Below are positions 57,621-64,000 of a DNA stretch of 64,000 nucleotides, piece after piece. Every line of letters begins with the position of its first letter. Within the stretch, counting starts at the first letter, position 1. The DNA comes from Rhipidocladum racemiflorum (taxonomy: Eukaryota > Streptophyta > Magnoliopsida > Poales > Poaceae), in NCBI GenBank assembly GCA_036346355.1, contig CM070591.1, forward strand, positions 35,434,392 to 35,498,391. The letters run 5' to 3'. A program made the position numbers and the translations under genes. Below the pieces are notes generated by a model. That model was not told the DNA's origin and searched no databases. It saw only the letters and a list, made by a program, of their open reading frames with translations.

Positions 57621-58270
57621 CCGGCGAGCTCGGGGAATTTGTTGGCTTCATCATGGCGACGGAGACGGCGTGGAGGTGGCAGGCTCTGTGCATGGGCGAG
57701 GGGCTCGGTGCGGCGCTAGGCGGCTGGAGGTGGAGTGCCTACGGGGCTAGGGCGGTGAAGGGACGGGGCGGTGGCAGCGCGAGCAGGCGGCGGTGGTCGT
57801 CGGCTTGATCATTGCGGCGGCAGAACGAGCGGAGCAGCGGCGATGGGACGGGGCAGGCGCGGTACTCGGGGCGGCGCTAGCGCGGCGAGAGGCGGAGAGC
57901 CCTATGGGCTAGGCTGCGACGGAGGAGGGGACGGCGCGAAGGAAAAGCCGCCATGGCGGCTTGCTCCGAGGAAGAGGCATGCCAACGCCGCACTCACGCG
58001 GGCGCGGCGGGCGTGGCGGCGGCAGCGCGTGCGGGCGCGGGCGCGGAGAGGAGGCGGCTTTGCGCGGCGGGTGCGGGAGTGAGGGGAAAGCGCACCGGCC
58101 AAAAAGGGAAAACGTCCCCGGGACGAAACCTTCCCGAAACGGAAAGTTTTCGTAATTTAATCAAATAAATTCAAATAAAATCCGAAAAATTCAGAAAAAA
58201 TCATAAAATGCAATTAGAGACTAATTCAAACTCAAATTTGAAATTTGTTTTGAATTTTGAGGTTATTTCA

Positions 58271-58286
58271 ACCTACCCCCCTTAAA
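58271..58286 (-). other. Polypurine tract of the chromovirus
   Basis: The minus strand reads TTTTAAGGGGGGTAGGT, immediately before the LTR start at 58270. Confidence 0.75.
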
Positions 58287-58310
58287 ATAAATCTCGTCCC
58301 CGAGATTCAC

Positions 58311-59086
58311 TTACCTGGGGAAGAGGTTGGGAAAATCCTGCTGCAATTCCGACTCCTTTTCCCATGTGGTTTCCGTGAGCGTGTGATTCTTCCACAATAC
58401 TCGGCATACTCTGACATTCTTGTTTCGGAGTTTTCTTTCAACTGTCTCGACAATCCTGACTGGTTCCTCTGTATAGGTCAGGTCATTCTGTAAGTCGATT
58501 TCTTCTAACGGTATTTGCTCTGTGGGTTGTCGAAGACATTTTCTCAATTGTGATACGTGGAATACATTGTGTACCCTTGACAACTCAGGACTCAACTGTA
58601 GTTTGTAGGCTACTTCTCCAATTCGGCCTATGATCTTATATGGCCCAACATATCTTGGTGCCAATTTTCCCTTAATCTGAAACCTATGCACGGGTTTGAA
58701 TGGTGTTACTTTCAAATAAACAAAATCTCCGACTTGGTAACTGATGTCCTTTCTCCTTGTGTCCGCATAGTTCTTTTGTCGTCCTTGTGCTATCTTTAAG
58801 TTTTCTCTGATAATCCTTACATGAGCTTCTGCATCCTGCACAATCTGCGGCCCTAATAATTGATTTTCTCCTACTTCAGTCCAATTCAAAGGGGTTCTGC
58901 ACTTTCTTCCGTAAAGCGCTTCAAACGGTGCCATTTTTAGACTGGCTTGATAGCTGTTATTGTAGGAAAATTCTGCAAACGGTAAACAAGTAACCCAAGA
59001 TGCTCCATAGGTCAATGCACAAGCTCTTAACATATCTTCTAGTATTTGATTGACCCTTTCATGCATCCATCGACGTGGGTGATATG
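58311..59086 (-). pseudogene. Integrase C-terminal part and chromodomain
   Basis: After a frame change near 59,085 the frame reads HERVNQILEDMLRACALTYG, WVTCLPFAEFSYNNSYQ, MAPFEALYGRKCRTPLNW and GPYKIIGRIGEVAYKLQLP-type sequence. HNVFHVSQLRKC leads into PVRIVETVERKLRNKNVRVC and LWKNHTLTETTWEKE, a chromodomain, ending DFPNLFPR at 58311. In chromoviruses this domain directs insertion to heterochromatin. The catalytic Glu region (usually TDGQTERVNQ) is scrambled by indels into WMHERVNQ, so the active site is damaged. Confidence 0.88.
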
Positions 59087-61405
59087 TCAGATCTTGAAGT
59101 TCAGGTCTGTCCCCATGGCTTCATGTAGACTCTTCCAGAATTTTGATGTGAACTGGGCTCCTCGATCTGACACAATCTTTTTGGGAATCCCATGTAATCT
59201 AACTATCTGGGTCAGGTATAGCTCTGCTAGCTTATCCTTGCCATAGGTCTGCTTGACTGGTATGAAATGTGCTACTTTAGTCAGTCTGTCAATTATTACC
59301 CATATGGAATCAAATCCTTGCTGTGCTTTGGGTAGTCCTGTAATAAAATCCATTCCGATTTCATCCCACTTCCATTCAGGGATCGGTAAGGGTTGTAACA
59401 TTCCAGCTGTCTTCTGATGATCGATCTTAACTTTTCGGCACACGTCACAACACAATACGTGCTCTGCTATCTCTTTCTTCATGCCTTTCCACCAATATTC
59501 ACCTTTTAAATCATTGTACATCTTCGTACTGCCTGGGTGTATGGTGAGTTGAGATGAGTGAGCCTCTATCAAAATCAATCCTCTTATATCTTTATTATTA
59601 GGAACACATACACGATTACGGAATCGTACTATGCCTTGTCCATCTTCCGAGAATTCTGACGGGCCTTTTTCATTCATTTCCTTACGGTATCGCTGGATTT
59701 CTTCGTCTTCTTCTTGAGCTGTTTTGATTTGACTGAGCAGATCTGACTGGATTGTAATGGAGGCTAAATATCCTTTCTCAACTATCTGAAGATTCAGCCG
59801 TTCCATTTCAAATTGTAGCTGTTGTGAGATGCCTGCTGTCTGGGCTATGTGGTGGCATGATTTTCTACTCAATGCGTCCGCTACTACGTTAGCCTTTCCG
59901 GGGTGGTATTGTATTTCCAAATCATAGTCATTGATCATTTCTAACCATCTTCTTTGCCGGATATTCAGATTTGGTTGAGTGAACACATACTTCAAACTCT
60001 TGTGATCCGTAAATACGTCACTATGGTTACCCAATAAATAATGTCTCCAGATCTTTAGTGCATGAACTACCGAAGCTAATTCCATGTCATGAGTTGGATA
60101 ATTCTCCTCATGTGGTCTTAATTGTCGAGAAGCATACGCAACTACCCTTCCATCTTGCATCAATACGCAACCTAATCCTTGTTTTGATGCGTCACAATAT
60201 ATCTGGAAATCCTTACTTGTGTCGGGTAGTATGAGTACTGGGGCTGATGTTAGTCTTGTCTTTAATTCCTGGAAACTTGCCTCGCATTTCTCAGTCCATT
60301 TGTACGGGCTATCCTTCTTGAGTAGGTGTGTCAGGGGTTTTGCAATCTTTGAGAATCCTTCAATGAATCTTCTATAGTATCCTGCTAGTCCGAGAAAGCT
60401 CGACTTACATCGCGGCGTCAATTGTTTCCATTCCTTGACTGCTTCTACCTTCGTTGGATCCACTTTGACTCCGTTCTTGGTGACAATATGCCCCAGAAAT
60501 GCGATCTCATTCTTCCAAAAGTCACATTTAGAGAACTTGGCGTATAACTGGTGTTCCCTAAGCTTTTGTAATAGCTGGTGTAAATGCTTAGCGTGCTCGT
60601 GTTCATCCTTTGAATACACCAGTATGTCGTCTATGAATACTACGACGAACTGATCCAAAAATTCCATACATACTTTGTTCATCAGGTTCATAAAATAGGC
60701 AGGGGCGTTTGTGAGCCCAAACGGAACTACCGAAAACTCATATAATCCATATCGGGTAGTAAATGCCGTCTTTTCTCTATCTTGTTTCCTCACCTTCAAT
60801 TGGTGGTATCCTGTTCTCAGATCTATTTTGGAGAAAACTTGAGCTCCCTTGAGTTGATCAAATAGTTCGTCTATTCGCGGCAACGGGTACTTGTTCTTGA
60901 TGGTTACGGCATTCAATGCCCTGTAATCCACGCAGAGTCTTGCACTTCCGTCCTTTTTCCTTACGAATAGAACAGGCGAAGCCCAAGGTGAGATACTTGG
61001 TCGGATAAACTCCTTCTCTAATAACTCGTCCAACTGTTTCTTAAGTTCTTTCAATTCCGCAGGTGCCATTTGATACTGGCGCTTGGTTAATGGTGCGGTT
61101 CCGGGGATCAGTTGTATTTCCAGCTCTATGTCTCTGTCTGGTGGCCTTCCTGGTAATTCCTCTGGAAAAACATCCGGGTATTCCTGAACTATGGGCACTT
61201 GGTCTAATGCTAGGGTCACGGTATTGAGACTGCTTCCATTGTCTTTTACTAGCTTAGGGTCGGTCCTTATGGTTACTCGTTGTCCTTTGTCGTTGACAAC
61301 TGTTACTAGCTTCCTTTCACAGTTTAAGGTTGCTTTATGTTTGGACAGCCAATCCATCCCTAGGATGACGTCCAGTCCGTTCATTTCGGTAGAGTAATGA
61401 CTCAA
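59087..61405 (-). pseudogene. Chromovirus pol: protease end, reverse transcriptase, RNase H, integrase N-terminus
   Basis: It is one open frame of about 770 codons. After the protease end (LDVILGMDWLSKHKA) come VYSKDEHEH-type reverse transcriptase blocks: SARLCVDYRALN, YHQLKVRKQDREKTAF, VPFGLTNAPAYFMNLM and the catalytic FIDD (60637-60626). RNase H carries YCDASKQGLGCVLMQ and ADALSRKS. Integrase carries the HHCC motif (IHPGSTKMY ... CCDVCRKVK), the first catalytic Asp in GMDFITGLP (about 59,340) and the second in VSDRGAQFTS (about 59,160). It is broken at both ends: a frameshift from gag-protease near 61,400 and one near 59,085 just before the third catalytic residue. Confidence 0.92.
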
Positions 61406-62829
61406 TAGTAAACTTAACCCCTTGTAGCACTAATTCTAACTTCTGGCTCTTATATCGAGCCATTAATCTATTGCCCGGCGTTTGGAACGCGCAAGGGCTT
61501 GGTAACGGAGAATAAGAAAAACCATTCTTGCAAACGAAAGTCATTGAAATGAACGAGTGAGTTGCTCCAGGATCAAATAAAACCAAAGCCGGCTGAGATT
61601 GAATTGCAAATTTACCGATGATCACGTCGGTAGGCTGGCTGGCGTCCTCGGCGGTCATATGGTTGATCCTTCCTTGAAAATTGCGGGAGTTGTTGGAGCT
61701 TCCTTCGCCTCTCGGAGGTGCCCTTCCTTGTAACATTCCTTGTTGTTGTGGTGGCGGTCGGTAGACTGTCGGCTGACGGTTTACCGAAGCTGCTGACGCT
61801 TGGGATTTGGCCACTTCAGTTGGCTGGTTCTTCCTTGGGCAGTTTTGTTTGAAGTGTCCTTCCTGCCCACAGTGGTAACAGCCTGTAGTCTTCTTAGTGC
61901 AGTTGTTGGAATAATGGTTTCCTCCACACTTAAAGCATTTCACTATTACTGGCTGGCTTTGAGCAGGCACTGGCCGGAATCCTCCTACTGCTTGCCTTTT
62001 AGCAGGAAATCCGGGTATTGGCGCTGGGGCTCTTCCTCTGGGTTGGTTGGTGGTCGGAAACCTCATTTGCTGGGCTCTTCTCTTTCGGGTGTCTTCTAAG
62101 TCATTCCTGGCTTCCTCTATCATCATTATCTTGTCGACCATTGTTGACAAGTCCCTGAACTCTAGGGCAGCGATATGGAATTTCAAGTTCTTTTGCAATC
62201 CTTCAGAAAATCTTTCCATTTTCTTCGCTTCAGAGTCTACCTCATTTGGTGCATAGCGGGACAGTTGGTTGAAATGTTGGAGATATTCCATGACAGTTCT
62301 TCCTCCCTGTCGGAGGGCTAGGAATTCTCTTCTTTTTGAGGCCATTAGTCCGGTAGGAATGTGAGCCTTGCGGAATGCTTCTTCGAATTCGGTCCATGGG
62401 ATCTCTTGGTCGTTCTTGGTGGCTTGATAGTTCATCCACCAAGACGCGGCTTGTCCTTGAAGTTGGTGCGAGGCAAACAACACTTGTTCCTTATCCGAGC
62501 ATTGAATGGTATCCAGCTTCCTCTTTATGTCCCGAGCGATCATCGGCTGCTAATGGTTCGGTTGGTGTCGAGAAGATAGGAGGTCGGGCCTTCTGGAAAT
62601 CTGACCATTTCGTCCCTCCAATGTGGGCTTCTTGCATGTTGTGGTTTCCTTGAGGGGGCCCTTGTGGTCTTGCGGTTAGCTGCTCTAGAACTCTTTCCAT
62701 GAGTCGTGTTTGATGTCTTTCACCAGATCGATTCCGTTCCATCATCGCCATTATTTGGGCCAAGCTGATCTGTTCAGCGTTGGAGTTACCCTCCTCGCTG
62801 GTGTTTCCTCTCAGATTGGGTCTCACCAT
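61395..62829 (-). pseudogene. Chromovirus gag and start of protease
   Basis: The ATG at 62829 starts MVRPNLRGNTSEEGNSN. A frameshift near 62,540 separates the first 100 residues from RKLDTIQCSDKEQVLFASHQ, the capsid region (retrotransposon gag family: QGQAASWWMNYQ, EFLALRQGGRTVMEYLQHF). Two zinc knuckles follow: CFKCGGNHYSNNC (one residue short of the CCHC norm) and CYHCGQEGHFKQNC (normal), about 61,940-61,850. The protease begins before the next break: ALVLFDPGATHSFIS at about 61,580-61,540, in which the active site reads DPG instead of DSG/DTG. Gag packages the RNA; the protease matures the polyprotein. Confidence 0.88.
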
Positions 62830-63158
62830 GGTTGACTCAGTTGTATTTAACTTCCTTTTGATCTGCAGCAGGGTTTTAACGAAAGTGAAAGGTAAGTGGG
62901 AGTTAAGATTCCTAGATAAGGCTAGAACGAATAGATGAGGGCTTAGATGAAAAGGGCGGGAGAATATTTTGAACGAGATAGGGCTAATCCCGATATATTA
63001 ATAAAATTAAAGTACGACGGGGGATCATAGTTTGTTACAAGCCAAAGGTCGTACACCATACCATTCAAGGTAGGGTACCACCAATAATACAATACCAAAA
63101 ACACTTAGATCTATTACATAAATAGGGGGTGGCATCAACTCCTAACGATCTTGGCAGC
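62830..63158. other. Non-coding stretch between extra ORF and gag
   Basis: No ORF that continues into either neighbour. It contains AT-rich sequence near 63,000. Confidence 0.5.
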
Positions 63159-63876
63159 TCATGGGGTCCATCCTTCGTTGGGGCCGTAGAAGATGCGTTC
63201 CTCGGGGTCTTCCTCCATATCGACGTCTGGGGGCGGCGGTTCGTCGATAATCATCGATGGTCCGTCCACCGAGGGTTCTTCTTCTGGGGGCGCCACCGGC
63301 TGCTGCACAAGGTCGATCTCCATTATTTGGTTCATCAGTTGCTGTACTTGGCCCTGGAGTTGGACCACATCGTTGTCTTTGTTGATCGACCAGATCCCAC
63401 ATTTGATGAAGGTGATCGTGCTGGACTCTGTTCTCCCGGAGGACGCGGTTGTATTCGCGCTCCATCAGCAATATGTAGTCAGAGGTCTCTTCAATCCTTG
63501 GGTCTGCTTCATCTATAGGGAAGGAGATGCCAATGCTTCCGTCACACAGTTGGGGAACTAGCTGGAACTGGGTGTCATCCAATTCTCTCTCGTAGTGGTT
63601 CCGGAGATAGTGGACAGCTTGGCGAGCGGCATCCTGGATTGCCGCGGACTCGTAGAGTCGCTTTCCCTCGAATCGTCGAGGAACACTTGGGCGAAGTGGT
63701 AGGGGTGGCAGCTCGACCCACGCCATCCACTGGCAACGTAGGTCATCTCGAAGCATTTCTTGAGTGTGGAACACAGGGCGGTGCTCATCTGTTGCTCCGA
63801 CCTGCTGCATCATCCTCCAGAGTAGTTCCGCCCAACTACCGAAAATAGTCGGGTCCGGATAAGCATGGTGAACCAT
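63159..63876 (-). pseudogene. Extra ORF upstream of chromovirus gag, unknown function
   Basis: It starts MVHHAYPDPTIFGSWAELLW at 63876 and continues with QWMAWVELPPLPLRPSVPRR, RQAVHYLRNHYERELDDTQF, DYILLMEREYNRVLRENRVQ and MWDLVDQQRQ. A frameshift near 63,375 then separates it from VVQLQGQVQQLMNQIMEIDL and a Pro/Glu/Asp-rich end, PNEGWTP, with its stop at 63159. It is probably helical and coiled-coil in its second half. A CAG acceptor directly precedes the ATG (GATCGCAG^ATGG), and pyrimidine-rich, intron-like sequence lies beyond, so the true protein may start in an exon outside the window. It has the same strand as gag. I do not recognise the family. Confidence 0.55.
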
Positions 63877-64000
63877 CTGCGATCAACGCGAAATTTGAGT
63901 AAGTTAAGAAATGGAAAAAGTATTAAACAAAACCGGAAATAAGAATACTAAGAGGGTTGAGACAGAAAGAGGTAGAAGAGGACAGCAATAATACTTATAT
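63877..64000 (-). other. Intron-like or leader sequence
   Basis: On the minus strand it is T/C-rich and ends GATCGCAG at the extra ORF. No ORF of its own. Confidence 0.4.

Larger units (their letters stand above)
55121..58270 (-). repeat. 3' LTR of the chromovirus, family D, 3,150 bp
   Basis: On minus it begins TGAAATAACCTCAAAATTC right after the polypurine tract and ends ...GGTCCGTCACA at 55121. Parts of its second intron (TACCCACAAGATT, CCTCTGCAGAGG near 55,735-55,770) are shared with the family B LTR. A spliced ORF and TATA-like box inside are listed separately. Confidence 0.8.
55121..64000 (-). mobile_element. Ty3/gypsy chromovirus (Tekay/Del-type), 5' end beyond the window
   Basis: Minus-strand order: extra ORF, gag, protease-RT-RNase H-integrase with chromodomain, polypurine tract, 3' LTR. 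The chromodomain after integrase places it among chromoviruses; gag style and the long LTR suggest the Tekay/Del group. Three frameshifts in gag-pol and one in the extra ORF make it inactive, but few changes are seen overall, so it is fairly young. Confidence 0.9.

Noticed and set aside
57115..58168. Several 65-105-codon Gly/Ala/Arg-rich frames
   Set aside because: GC-rich U3 and leader of the family D LTR; shadow frames on both strands.

Overview
The window looks like repeat-dense nuclear DNA of a grass (Poaceae). It carries GC-rich Tat/Retand-type and chromovirus (Tekay/Del-type) Ty3/gypsy elements, LTRs of 2-3.7 kb, Tourist- and Stowaway-like MITEs, CACTA-type debris, and one short piece of a plant purple acid phosphatase gene. 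The species cannot be read from the sequence. I see no bacterial-type gene organisation, no rRNA or tRNA gene and no CRISPR. Nearly every base belongs to a transposable element, and almost every coding region is broken.

Left half (1-25,458, continuing at 34,645-37,202): this is the right-hand side of a stack of insertions, each inside the next. From inside out: a Tat-lineage Ty3/gypsy element (+, 1-11,451), an LTR of family E (11,452-13,078), a non-coding family A element (-, 13,079-19,954), a family A LTR in the other orientation (19,955-21,794), a family C LTR (21,795-22,801), a Ty1/copia element (-, 22,802-25,458 plus 34,650-35,297), and an old Tat-type pol fragment (-, 35,298-37,202). Only right-hand junctions are inside the window. 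The Tat element carries two antisense genes with their own TATA boxes between pol and its 3' LTR. One has four short introns that splice in frame.

Middle (25,459-34,644): a second family A element (-), bounded by the direct repeat AATCT, sits in the copia LTR. Its 3' LTR has been partly replaced by a family B LTR fragment, with 28 bp of copied filler DNA at the junction. Family A interiors (4.3 and 3.7 kb) align with each other but code for nothing recognisable.

Right-middle (37,203-51,287): CACTA-type subterminal repeats and a 110-bp tandem repeat, then solo LTRs set in a dispersed foldback repeat. These are a family A solo LTR (39,923-45,729, repeat AGAAG) holding a family B solo LTR (41,625-45,254, repeat CTTGC), two nested solo LTRs of family F in opposite orientations (45,900-47,055), and a second family B LTR (47,535-51,251). 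Several unoccupied sites are present elsewhere in the window and confirm these borders.

Right end (51,288-64,000): MITEs and an orphan first exon of a purple acid phosphatase gene, then a chromovirus on the minus strand: 3' LTR 55,121-58,270, pol with chromodomain, gag, and an extra ORF upstream of gag. Its 5' LTR lies beyond the window.

Main observation: the long LTRs of families B and D (chromovirus) each contain what looks like a small spliced gene. It has a TATA-like box about 570-650 bp into the LTR, a first exon ending at GTGAG, a second exon ending at a GC donor (AAG^GCAAG), a 1.2-kb intron, and a 59-nt last exon in the same phase. Family A LTRs show the same GC-donor layout with a shorter intron. 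Substitutions among family B copies fall mostly at third codon positions, as expected for a sequence once kept for its protein. No AUG could be identified, so how it would be translated is open.
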